Below are positions 25,233 through 33,858 of a stretch of DNA of 64,000 nucleotides, one piece after another. The notes under the pieces are model-generated. The model worked only from the letters and a program-made list of their open reading frames with translations. It had not been told where the DNA came from and searched no databases. Within the stretch, counting starts at the first letter, position 1; the number at the start of each line of letters is the position of its first letter. Made by a program: the position numbers and the translations under genes. Source of the DNA: Bacteroidaceae bacterium (GTDB lineage: Bacteria > Bacteroidota > Bacteroidia > Bacteroidales > Bacteroidaceae); assembly GCA_017525235.1 (NCBI GenBank), contig JAFXTC010000057.1, positions 16,075-80,074 of the forward strand, given 5' to 3'.

Positions 25233-27476
25233 ATGAGAAAGATTCTGTTTTTATGCCTAATGGCTATAGGAGTGACATCCTATGCACAAGTTTCAAAACC
25301 TATCTATTTAGACGAGAGTAAAGACATTGAAGAACGCGTTGAAGATGCGTTGAAGCGTATGACGCTGGCGGAGAAGATAGGTGTAATCCATGCACAGAGC
25401 AAATTCTCCAGCGCAGGTGTGAAACGCTTGGGAATGCCTGACTTCTGGACAGACGACGGGCCTCATGGTGTGCGTCCCGATGTGCTGTGGGATCAGTGGG
25501 AGCAGGCTGGTCAGAGTAATGACTCGTGTGTGGCTTTCCCAGCTTTGACATGTTTGGCTGCTTCCTGGCAACCTACTTTTTCCTATTTATATGGACATGC
25601 ATTGGGCGAAGAGGCATTGTATCGTGGCAAAAGCATGATGCTGGGTCCTGGCATCAATATATACCGAACACCTTTAGGAGGACGTAACTTTGAGTATATG
25701 GGCGAGGATCCTTATCTCACCTCACGTATGGTAGTACCTTACATTCAAGGTTTGCAAAGCGTGGGTGTGGCCAGTTGTGTAAAGCATTATTGCCTGAACA
25801 ACGAAGAGGAATACCGCCATCAGGTAAACGTTAAGGTTTCTGACCGTGCCCTGCGTGAGATTTACTTGCCTGGCTTCGAGGCTGCTATTAAGGAAGGTAA
25901 GGCTTGGGGCATTATGGGTGCCTATAATTTATATAAGGATGAGCACAACTGCCACAACAGCATCACGTTGAACAAGATTCTGAAGCAGGAATGGGGCTTC
26001 GACGGTGTGGTGGTAAGCGACTGGGGCGGTGCACACGATTTGGACCAGGCAGTTAAGAACGGACTGGATATGGAGTTCGGAACCTGGACCAACGGCCTAA
26101 GCGAGGGTGCATCGAATGCCTACGACATGTACTACCTCTCCAAGCAGTATCAGAAAGCCATTCTGGAAGGTAAGTATACAGAGAAGGAACTGAACGAGAA
26201 GGTCCGTCGTGTTTTGCGCACCTTCTTCCGTACTACCATGAACAAACAAAAGCCTTACGGTTTCCTTTGCAATGAGCAGCACTATATGGTTGCACAGATG
26301 GTTGCGCTGGATGGTATTGTGCTGTTGCAGAACGAGGGAAATATATTGCCCATCGACCCTGTAGGAAAGACGATTCTGGTGGTAGGAGAGAATGCCATCA
26401 AGATGATGACCGTTGGCGGCGGCTCCAGTTCGTTGAAGGCTCAGCACGAGATTAGTCCATTGCAAGGTTTGCAGGAACGTCTGAAGGATTCCAACTGCAA
26501 AATAGAGTTTGCCCGTGGCTATGTAGGCGATGTGTCAGGTAATTACAATGGCGTTTCAACCGGTCAGAACCTAAAAGAAGAGCGCTCACCCGAGGTGCTT
26601 ATCGCAGAGGCTGTGGAGAAAGCAAAGACAGCCGACTATGTGATTATCTTCGGTGGCTTGAACAAGAGCAACTATCAGGACTGCGAGGGACACGACCGTA
26701 AGAATATGGACTTGCCTTATGGACAAGATAATCTTATCACAGCGTTGGCAGCTGTGAACAAGAATACCATTTACGTGAACATTAGCGGAAATGCTGTCAG
26801 CATGCCTTGGAAGAAGCAGGTGCCTGCTATTGTGCAAGGCTGGTTCTTAGGAAGCGAAGCTGGTAAAGCCTTGGCTGCCATATTGGTGGGCGATAGTAAC
26901 CCCAGTGGCAAACTGCCTTTCACCTGGTACGAGAGTCTGAAGCAGGTAGGTGCCCATTCTTTTGACGAGGAGGCCTTCCCTGGGATATGGCGTAATGGTG
27001 AGAAGAAGATTATCGACGAGGAATATAAGGAAGGTATCTATGTGGGCTATCGTTGGACAGATAAGCATAAGTTGAAACCCACCTTCGCCTTTGGCCACGG
27101 CCTGAGCTACACTACCTTCAAGGTAAGCAACCTAAGTTCGGCGTCTAACGAGACTACCGACGGCAACATGACCTTTAAGGTTGATGTTACGAATACCGGC
27201 AACCGAGCAGGATCCGACGTGGTACAACTCTATATCACCGATGTAAAGTGCAGCGTGGATCGTCCCGTAAAGGAACTGAAGGCATTTAAGAAAGTGATGC
27301 TAAAACCAGGAGAGACCAAGACTGTTACACTGGAAATTGATAAGCGTGCCCTCTCTTTCTGGGATGAGGAGACCAACGATTGGAAAGCAGAGCCAGGAGA
27401 ATTCATCGCTCAGGCTGGCGACGCATCGGACAAACTCAGTTGTAAACTGAAATTTAAGTTCATTGAGAATAATTAG
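25233..27476 (+). CDS. Glycoside hydrolase family 3 (beta-glucosidase type)
   Basis: Secreted or periplasmic GH3 exo-enzyme, 747 residues, signal peptide MRKILFLCLMAIGVTSYAQ. The start at 25233 is set by the promoter inside the longer frame. N-terminal GH3 barrel with K-H-Y-C-L-N-N-E-E substrate-binding block and the nucleophile V-V-S-D-W (about Asp263); GH3 C-terminal alpha/beta-sandwich (about 370-600, with G-G-G-S-S-S); fibronectin III-like C-terminal domain (about 645-720). Beta-glucosidase or beta-xylosidase is likely. The stop overlaps the TTG start of the SpoU methyltransferase by 14 bases. Confidence 0.93.
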   Translation: MRKILFLCLMAIGVTSYAQVSKPIYLDESKDIEERVEDALKRMTLAEKIGVIHAQSKFSSAGVKRLGMPDFWTDDGPHGVRPDVLWDQWEQAGQSNDSCVAFPALTCLAASWQPTFSYLYGHALGEEALYRGKSMMLGPGINIYRTPLGGRNFEYMGEDPYLTSRMVVPYIQGLQSVGVASCVKHYCLNNEEEYRHQVNVKVSDRALREIYLPGFEAAIKEGKAWGIMGAYNLYKDEHNCHNSITLNKILKQEWGFDGVVVSDWGGAHDLDQAVKNGLDMEFGTWTNGLSEGASNAYDMYYLSKQYQKAILEGKYTEKELNEKVRRVLRTFFRTTMNKQKPYGFLCNEQHYMVAQMVALDGIVLLQNEGNILPIDPVGKTILVVGENAIKMMTVGGGSSSLKAQHEISPLQGLQERLKDSNCKIEFARGYVGDVSGNYNGVSTGQNLKEERSPEVLIAEAVEKAKTADYVIIFGGLNKSNYQDCEGHDRKNMDLPYGQDNLITALAAVNKNTIYVNISGNAVSMPWKKQVPAIVQGWFLGSEAGKALAAILVGDSNPSGKLPFTWYESLKQVGAHSFDEEAFPGIWRNGEKKIIDEEYKEGIYVGYRWTDKHKLKPTFAFGHGLSYTTFKVSNLSSASNETTDGNMTFKVDVTNTGNRAGSDVVQLYITDVKCSVDRPVKELKAFKKVMLKPGETKTVTLEIDKRALSFWDEETNDWKAEPGEFIAQAGDASDKLSCKLKFKFIENN

Positions 27477-28287
27477 AATAGAAAGTCTGGCTGACGAAAA
27501 ACTGGCTCCCTATGCTTCGCTTACGGAAGCGCAACTAAGGAACAGGTTGGAGCCGGAGAAGGGAGTCTTTATTGCAGAGAGTCCCAAGGTAATAAAGGTG
27601 GCGTTAGAGGCAGGCTATCAGGCACAGTCGTTCCTCTGTGAGGAAAGGCATATTGAGGGTGATGCTAAGGATATCCTGTCTTTGGTGCCTGAGGATGTAC
27701 CGGTATATACTGGCCCCCGTGAATTGCTTGCCAGCCTGACGGGTTATCAACTGACACGCGGTGTCCTTTGTGCTATGCATCGGCCAGCACCCCGTTCACT
27801 TACCGAGATTCTGAAAGATGCCCGTAGGGTAGTGGTGGTGCACAGCGTATGTGACACTACCAACATAGGGGCGATCTTTCGTGCTGCTGCCGCTTTGGGA
27901 ATGGATGCCGTACTCATGACGGAGGATGCCTGCGATCCGTTGAACCGTCGTGCTGTCAGGGTTTCTATGGGAAGTGTCTTCTTGGTTCCCTGGACGTGGA
28001 TTCCAACAGGCATGCAGGGTTTGCAGCAACTCAATGCACTAGGTTTTGAAACAGCAGCTATGGCATTGCGCGATGATAACATAGACATTGATTCACCCGT
28101 TCTGAAGCAGACAGAGCGATTAGCCATCATCATGGGAACAGAAGGAGAGGGCTTGCCGCAATCCACCATCGATGCAGCCGATTATGTAGTACGTATACCG
28201 ATGTATAATAATGTCGACTCGCTAAACGTAGCTGCAGCAGCAAGCATCGCATTTTGGGAACTTTCAAAGTCAAAAATGAAAGAGTGA
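27463..28287 (+). CDS. TrmH/SpoU-family RNA 2'-O-methyltransferase
   Basis: SPOUT-class methyltransferase modifying ribose in tRNA or rRNA with S-adenosylmethionine, 274 residues. Motif 1: N-I-G-A-I-F-R-A-A-A-A-L-G; motif 2: I-I-M-G-T-E-G-E-G-L-P; motif 3: I-P-M-Y-N-N-V-D-S-L-N-V-A-A-A, which closes the knot. The N-terminal substrate-binding domain (L-E-P-E-K-G-V-F-I-A-E-S-P-K) is present. The start is TTG at 27463, inside the GH3 gene, with no nearby ATG; translation is probably coupled. Which RNA is modified is not evident. Confidence 0.88.
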   Translation: MRIIRIESLADEKLAPYASLTEAQLRNRLEPEKGVFIAESPKVIKVALEAGYQAQSFLCEERHIEGDAKDILSLVPEDVPVYTGPRELLASLTGYQLTRGVLCAMHRPAPRSLTEILKDARRVVVVHSVCDTTNIGAIFRAAAALGMDAVLMTEDACDPLNRRAVRVSMGSVFLVPWTWIPTGMQGLQQLNALGFETAAMALRDDNIDIDSPVLKQTERLAIIMGTEGEGLPQSTIDAADYVVRIPMYNNVDSLNVAAAASIAFWELSKSKMKE

Positions 28288-28302
28288 AAAGTGAAAAATG
28301 AA
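28280..28302. repeat. AAGTGAAAAATGA-type micro-repeat
   Basis: GAGTGAAAAGTGAAAAATGA spans the end of the SpoU gene and supplies the ATG of the next. The same type recurs at 4961-4985 and 62903-62920 and, reversed, inside the coding start at 62179. Confidence 0.6.
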
Positions 28303-29257
28303 GATAGTAGTTTTAGACGGATATGCAGCTAATCCAGGTGATTTGTCCTGGGATGGCTTAAGGGAATTAGGCGAACTGACAGTCTATGAGCGGACTGCGC
28401 CTAATGAGGTGTTGGAGCGTGCCAAAGAAGCACAGGCGATAACTACTAATAAGGTGCTCATAACAGCGGAGCTGATGGATCAACTGCCAGAACTTCGCTA
28501 TATAGGCGTTTTGGCAACAGGTTATAATGTGGTGGATATACCTGCAGCCCGCAAGCGCGGCATTGTGGTAACCAACATTCCGGCATATAGCACCATGTCG
28601 GTCGCTCAGATGGTAATGGCTCATCTGCTGAACATCACCAATCGGGTAGCCTTACATAGTCAGGCGGTAACAGAAGGTAAATGGCAGATGTGCAAGGACT
28701 TTACCTTCACACTCACCCCGCAGATAGAGTTGGACGGTAAGACCTTTGGTATCGTCGGTTTGGGCAATACGGGTACAGCCACTGCCCGCATAGCGCAAAG
28801 CTTTGGTATGCGAGTGTTGGCGTACAGCAGTAAGAGCGCCTCGGTATTGTCAGGATTAGGAATTGAAAAGGCTGAGAGCTACGAACAACTTTTCCGTGAG
28901 GCAGATATTCTGAGTCTGCATTGTCCCTTAACAGAAGAAACGCATCATTTGGTGAATGATGAACGACTCTCGTTGATGAAGCCAACGGCAATCCTGATAA
29001 ATACTGGCAGAGGCCCCTTGATAGACGAAGCGGCATTAGCGGAAGCTTTGAATCAGGGTTATATCATGGCTGCAGGTGTAGATGTATTACAGGAGGAACC
29101 TCCACGTAAGGGCAGTCCACTTATAGGTGCCCGCAATTGTTTCATCACACCTCACATAGCATGGGCTACGCAAGCTGCCAGAGCACGCTTGATGAACATT
29201 GCCGTAGCAAACGTAAAAGCTTTCATGGATGGGAAGCCACAGAATGTGGTATCGTGA
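28298..29257 (+). CDS. D-2-hydroxyacid dehydrogenase
   Basis: NAD(P)-dependent dehydrogenase of the phosphoglycerate/glycerate dehydrogenase family, 319 residues, cytoplasmic. Rossmann motif G-L-G-N-T-G-T-A-T-A (about 154-163); catalytic Arg in N-T-G-R-G-P-L-I-D-E (about 233), Glu in Q-E-E-P-P (about 262) and His in T-P-H-I-A-W-A (about 281). The size and lack of an ACT domain suggest glycerate or hydroxypyruvate reductase rather than SerA, but the substrate is inferred. It starts 10 bp after the SpoU stop and its 3' end overlaps the convergent helicase gene by 35 bases. Confidence 0.88.
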   Translation: MKIVVLDGYAANPGDLSWDGLRELGELTVYERTAPNEVLERAKEAQAITTNKVLITAELMDQLPELRYIGVLATGYNVVDIPAARKRGIVVTNIPAYSTMSVAQMVMAHLLNITNRVALHSQAVTEGKWQMCKDFTFTLTPQIELDGKTFGIVGLGNTGTATARIAQSFGMRVLAYSSKSASVLSGLGIEKAESYEQLFREADILSLHCPLTEETHHLVNDERLSLMKPTAILINTGRGPLIDEAALAEALNQGYIMAAGVDVLQEEPPRKGSPLIGARNCFITPHIAWATQAARARLMNIAVANVKAFMDGKPQNVVS

Positions 29258-32200
29258 AATTGTGAACTGAAGAAATCATCTCCCTAAAAAGAGGATTGCT
29301 TTCAAGAATTGCCGGATTACCTATTATAATAAGGTGTTCCTGTGCTCTTGTCATGGCTACATTGAACTTGCGATCAATAAGTTTCCCGTCTTCTACGAAC
29401 GTGTTATTGGTAAGGAAGCGTAATTGATAATGCTTTTGAATGGTAAAGCCGTAAATAATGTATCGTCGTTGACTTCCCTGATAACGCTCTACAGTATCTA
29501 TGGTTATATCCATCAGTTCGGGAATGCCCAATCTCGCTATGGTATTGCGCACGGTGGCAATCTGGTTTCGATATGGCACGATGATGCCGATGGTATCTTG
29601 TGCGCAGAAGCAATCCTTTTTCAGTTTATAAATACGTTCCACCAAAGAGGCAATGATATCTGCTTCAGGCTGATTTACCTTATCGGATGGCGAATCTTTG
29701 GGAGACTTGCTGGGCACGAATATCACTCTGTGGGTCTTCAGTTGGTTGGTAAGCGCATCTTCTGTTCCGCCTTCTTTGGGTAAGGCTGCAACTTGATGGG
29801 GTAGGGGAACCACCTGCAACTTGTCGTTGTAAAAGAGTCGGTTTGGTAAGTTCATAATCTCCTGGTGCATACGTCCCTGCCGTGTTAGCATATAGGTTAC
29901 GGAAGGGTCATCGCCATAAAGATGAAGAAGCCGTTCGAAGAGTGAAAACCTACAATTGTACAAACCCATCTGATGAAGTAACGGGTCATTGACGGCAGAC
30001 TCCTGTTCTGTCTGTTGCACGACAGCCGGAAGTTGCTTGTGGTCGCCAATCATCACAAACCGTTTTATTGCCGGCTCTGTCCCATGTTTAGCGCTGAGCA
30101 GACCGATGATGTGCGGCTCAAGAATCTGAGAAGCCTCGTCTATAATAGCCAACGAGAACTGTTTGTATTTGAAAATGGCCGGGGCACTATTCATTGCAGT
30201 AACGGTAGCCACAAAGACACGTGTCTGGCATACCAGTTCCTGCAACTGAGTCAAGGAGGAACACTTCTTTACCTGATTATCGAGGAGATAGGGCTGGTAC
30301 TGAGGATGACAAGCCAATGCGTTGCCGATGCGCAGGAAAGGAATCCGGGCACCATGCAGTTTGCTGCAAATCTCATCGACCGCCCTATTCGTATAGGAGA
30401 GTAGCAGCACTTGGGTGTTTGGATGCTGCAACTCTTCCTGAAGGGTGTTGAGCATACCATAGGAAGTTTTTCCACTGCCGGGAGGACCGATAATCAGGAA
30501 AAGTTCGCGGGCCTGTCTGACACGTAGCGTAAGCTCATTGAACGACTCATATTCTCCCCTTAATGAAAGACTTTCATCTACCTTCGGACGACGGGCTGCC
30601 ATAAGTAGCTCACGTCGTTCTGGTGGTGCAGAAAGAAAGGTATGCATACCTTTGTATAATGCCGTGTAGGAAGATTCGAAGAAGTCGTGCTCTACAGCCC
30701 AAAAGTAGTCTTTATGTCGTAAAAAGACAAAGGCATCCACCTGAGTTTTACGCAGATTCAATGTGATAGTCTCTGGCGTAATACTGACAATGCTACAACG
30801 GAAAACCATCGTATTACAAGCATCGGGAATACTATTAGGCTCGTATGAATAGAGGATAACAATGTCTCCCGGGCGGAAGTTGCTCATATCGTTCTGCACT
30901 ATTCCGTGAAAGCGCAGTATCACCTGTTCAACCTGTCCCTCTGTACCCTCTGCGGGTGATTCTAATCGCAACTGGTGGTAGATATTGCCTGCCGAGAGTT
31001 TCTCTTCCAAGCTGTCTATCCAAATATTGGAGAAGCCGGAGTTTTCTTTCTGCTGATTGCCTAACTTGCTGAGCTGATGTTCCTTGGCGACGAAGGTGAG
31101 CATGCGGTAGTAGTATGCTTTCTCCGTAGGATTAGCCTGACGGATAGGTGCCAACAGCTTTTCTATCTTAGGACGTTGGAAATCTTTCCACAAACGATTC
31201 TGTACACCATTTTTGTTCAGTTGCTCAGGAGTAAGGGTGTCCAATATGTTAAAGCCGCCTTCTGCCAGACGGAACTGATGCCAGACCAATTGGTTGCGCA
31301 GCCGGAAAGCATGAAAAAGCAACTCTGGAGCAAAACCTAATCCTAATAGCGAATGGGGATATTTTGAGTAAAGCAGGAAGGCGTGCAACTGATGATTATT
31401 GAGTTCATATTGCTTGCGGTAGTTATAGCGTAAAAGTGCCATGTATAACAATAGTTGCACATAATGGGCCCGTTGTGGTTTAGGTGTAGAGGGGTCGGCA
31501 TCACTTGGGACAAAGGCACCACTGCCCGATTTCTGTTCTACTAACACGCGGAGGTCAAGCTGTAGCATATCCATACGTCCTTGCAATCCTAACATGGGTG
31601 AAAAGAAGGACGGTTCCACCATAACTTTCGTGGCATCGAAACTACCTATTTGTGCAGGAAGGTCGTGTTTAATGGCTTTTTGTATGTTTTGCAACTGAAT
31701 CTGGGCATTGGCATGAAATTGCGCATTGGGTGGGGTAGAAAGCAGACTGAGCGCATTCTGCTCAAAGAACTGTCGTGCAGAGTTGACGTATGTATGTTCT
31801 TCGGTCTGAGTATGAAGTGTCTCATCCAACAACTGCCCGGCTAAATTACCTAACATAATGGCTTCTGATTCGGCTGGAGGCTCTATCATGCGTAGCAAAT
31901 AGACAAGTGGCGAATCGGAAAAGCTGTCCATGCATCGGGCTATCTGCGAGATGTCCACTAGATAATCTGGCTCTAGGATGACTAGTTCAGGAAAGAGCAC
32001 CCCCTCCGTATTGACGCGCGGTCGGATAAGGTGCAACTGTGTACCTGCTTTTAATAGAGGCGTAAGATACGACCAGTCGAAAGGATAGTTCTCGTTTTCT
32101 TGTGAGTAATTGACACGCACCTCGTCTACACCGTCAGTTTCTATTCTTCCCAAGATATAAACATCATCCCATCTGTCGACAATCATTCTAACACATTCGC

Positions 32201-32645
32201 CCAACAATAAGCGATTCGGACGACGATGTCTGCGAACGGGAAAGAGTGCGGAAAGCGCGTCGGGAATGGGAATGTCATAGAGAAGCTTCACAAAGAGGCT
32301 AAGAGCCTGTACATCATCACGCAGCATCTTTTGCTGTTCCACGGCAGGAAGTTCACCGTTTTTGAATCGGTTAAGTCTGACGCGCAAATCATTGACCATG
32401 CACGAGAGTCGTTTGGAAGCATTATGTTCCTTGAGAAGATAGTCCGTCTTAGCAAACGGACCTACCAGATGAACGGGCAGCCGTGAGGTGTGTTCATCCA
32501 ATAGATGCAGGAACAAACGATTCAGACGAACATAACTGTCGGCATCAGAATTCTGTTTTGTGAGAATTAACTTTATGTCGGCATAAATCTCTGCCGCTGT
32601 CTGAAGCTGATAGGGTAATATGTCGCTTTCTGCAACCTTTGTCAT
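29223..32645 (-). CDS. Dna2-like nuclease-helicase
   Basis: A 1140-residue fusion of a RecB-type nuclease and an SF1B helicase. The longer frame from 32696 adds 17 residues; ATG 32645 is preferred. Nuclease part: Glu in M-V-E-P-S-F (about 344), G-R-M-D (about Asp359), V-E-Q-K-S-G (about Glu370, Lys372) and H-Y-V-Q-L-L-L-Y, matching the PD-(D/E)XK pattern with the Q-x3-Y motif. Helicase part: Walker A G-P-P-G-S-G-K-T-S (about 745), Walker B I-I-D-E-A-S-Q, G-D-H-K-Q-L-P-A, and A-M-T-R-A-Q-E-H at the end. I do not see the iron-sulfur cysteines of eukaryotic Dna2. Probably acts in DNA end or flap processing. Confidence 0.85.
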   Translation of the reverse strand: MTKVAESDILPYQLQTAAEIYADIKLILTKQNSDADSYVRLNRLFLHLLDEHTSRLPVHLVGPFAKTDYLLKEHNASKRLSCMVNDLRVRLNRFKNGELPAVEQQKMLRDDVQALSLFVKLLYDIPIPDALSALFPVRRHRRPNRLLLGECVRMIVDRWDDVYILGRIETDGVDEVRVNYSQENENYPFDWSYLTPLLKAGTQLHLIRPRVNTEGVLFPELVILEPDYLVDISQIARCMDSFSDSPLVYLLRMIEPPAESEAIMLGNLAGQLLDETLHTQTEEHTYVNSARQFFEQNALSLLSTPPNAQFHANAQIQLQNIQKAIKHDLPAQIGSFDATKVMVEPSFFSPMLGLQGRMDMLQLDLRVLVEQKSGSGAFVPSDADPSTPKPQRAHYVQLLLYMALLRYNYRKQYELNNHQLHAFLLYSKYPHSLLGLGFAPELLFHAFRLRNQLVWHQFRLAEGGFNILDTLTPEQLNKNGVQNRLWKDFQRPKIEKLLAPIRQANPTEKAYYYRMLTFVAKEHQLSKLGNQQKENSGFSNIWIDSLEEKLSAGNIYHQLRLESPAEGTEGQVEQVILRFHGIVQNDMSNFRPGDIVILYSYEPNSIPDACNTMVFRCSIVSITPETITLNLRKTQVDAFVFLRHKDYFWAVEHDFFESSYTALYKGMHTFLSAPPERRELLMAARRPKVDESLSLRGEYESFNELTLRVRQARELFLIIGPPGSGKTSYGMLNTLQEELQHPNTQVLLLSYTNRAVDEICSKLHGARIPFLRIGNALACHPQYQPYLLDNQVKKCSSLTQLQELVCQTRVFVATVTAMNSAPAIFKYKQFSLAIIDEASQILEPHIIGLLSAKHGTEPAIKRFVMIGDHKQLPAVVQQTEQESAVNDPLLHQMGLYNCRFSLFERLLHLYGDDPSVTYMLTRQGRMHQEIMNLPNRLFYNDKLQVVPLPHQVAALPKEGGTEDALTNQLKTHRVIFVPSKSPKDSPSDKVNQPEADIIASLVERIYKLKKDCFCAQDTIGIIVPYRNQIATVRNTIARLGIPELMDITIDTVERYQGSQRRYIIYGFTIQKHYQLRFLTNNTFVEDGKLIDRKFNVAMTRAQEHLIIIGNPAILESNPLFREMISSVHNFTIPHSVASHP

Positions 32646-32665
32646 GACAAACTCAATGAATTGTG

Positions 32666-32673
32666 CAAAAATA
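32666..32673 (-). promoter_or_regulatory. -7 box for the nuclease-helicase
   Basis: TATTTTTG on the minus strand, 20 nt before the ATG at 32645. It lies inside the longer frame, supporting the shorter protein. Confidence 0.45.
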
Positions 32674-32717
32674 GCTGAAAAAAATGGGTTACACAAGAGT
32701 ATGTAAAGAAAAAGTCT

Positions 32718-32725
32718 TATCTTTG
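32718..32725 (+). promoter_or_regulatory. -7 box for the sugar kinase
   Basis: TATCTTTG 32 nt before the ATG at 32758; fits TAnnTTTG. No TTTG at the expected -33 position. Confidence 0.5.
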
Positions 32726-32757
32726 CCTAAACAAATACTATAAAAAACTGCTTTATT

Positions 32758-33858
32758 ATGAACGAACTAAACAACATTGTTTCAAAATTTGCCATACGTG
32801 GTACTGTGAATGAAATCAAGCCTTTGGGCGAAGGTCTTATCAATGATACCTATAAGGTGCTGACAGCTGAGGCAGATCAGCCTGATTATGTGCTGCAACG
32901 TGTGAACCATATTGTCTTCCCCGATGTAGACATGGTAATGCGTAACATTGCCGCCGTTACAGGGCATATCCGCAAGAAACTGGAAGAAAAGGGCGAGAAG
33001 GATATCGATCGCAAAGTGCTGACATTCATCCCCTTAAAAGAAGACAACACAAAGCTTTATGCCTTGGTAGACGGGAAATATTGGCGCATCATGGTTTTCA
33101 TACCCGATGCTATTACCAAGCAGGCTGTGAATCCTGAGAGTAGCCGTGCTGCTGGTAAGGCTTTTGGTAACTTCCAGGCAATGCTGGCCGACATACCGGT
33201 TCAGTTAGGTGAAACCATAAAGGATTTCCATAACATGGAGTTCCGTCTGCAACAACTGCGCGAAGTGGTGAAGGCAGATCCTGTAGGTCGTGTGAGTGAA
33301 CCTCAGGTTCAGGAAATGTTGCAACAGATAGATGCCCGTGCAGAGGAAATGTGCAAGGCAGAACGTATGGGACGTGAAGGAACGTTACCCAAGCGTGTTT
33401 GCCATTGTGATACCAAAGTGAATAACATGATGTTCGATAAGAACGACAATGTGCTTTGCGTTATTGACTTGGACACTGTTATGCCAAACTTTATCTTCTC
33501 TGACTATGGAGACTTCCTGCGTACAGGTGCCAACGTGGTAGCAGAGGACTGCCCGGATATGGATAAGGTGCAGTTTAATGTAGAGATATTCAAGGCTTTC
33601 ACAGAAGGTTATCTGAGTAGTGCAGCATCATTCCTTACGCGCGTTGAGATAGAAAACCTTCCTTATGCTGTAAAGCTCTTCCCCTACATGCAGTGCGTCC
33701 GTTTCCTGTGGGATTACCTGAGCGGTGATAAATACTGGAAGTGCCAATATCCCGAACACAACTTCGTACGTGCTAACAACCAGTTACACCTGCTTTTGAG
33801 TATTGAAAAGCACGAGAATGAGATGAACGACTTCATTAAGAAGTGCCTCTGCCGTTAA
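32758..33858 (+). CDS. NahK-like sugar/aminoglycoside-type phosphotransferase
   Basis: Cytoplasmic small-molecule kinase of the APH/choline-kinase fold, 366 residues. Catalytic loop C-H-C-D-T-K-V-N-N-M-M-F-D (His216, Asp218, Asn222/223) and Mg-binding V-I-D-L-D-T (237-239) are intact; L-G-E-G-L-I-N-D-T-Y (23-32) is the nucleotide loop. This pattern is typical of N-acetylhexosamine 1-kinases, which make GlcNAc-1-P or GalNAc-1-P in hexosamine salvage; a homoserine- or choline-kinase role is possible. The stop codon overlaps that of the convergent GH43 gene (33855-33858) with no terminator between. Confidence 0.8.
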   Translation: MNELNNIVSKFAIRGTVNEIKPLGEGLINDTYKVLTAEADQPDYVLQRVNHIVFPDVDMVMRNIAAVTGHIRKKLEEKGEKDIDRKVLTFIPLKEDNTKLYALVDGKYWRIMVFIPDAITKQAVNPESSRAAGKAFGNFQAMLADIPVQLGETIKDFHNMEFRLQQLREVVKADPVGRVSEPQVQEMLQQIDARAEEMCKAERMGREGTLPKRVCHCDTKVNNMMFDKNDNVLCVIDLDTVMPNFIFSDYGDFLRTGANVVAEDCPDMDKVQFNVEIFKAFTEGYLSSAASFLTRVEIENLPYAVKLFPYMQCVRFLWDYLSGDKYWKCQYPEHNFVRANNQLHLLLSIEKHENEMNDFIKKCLCR

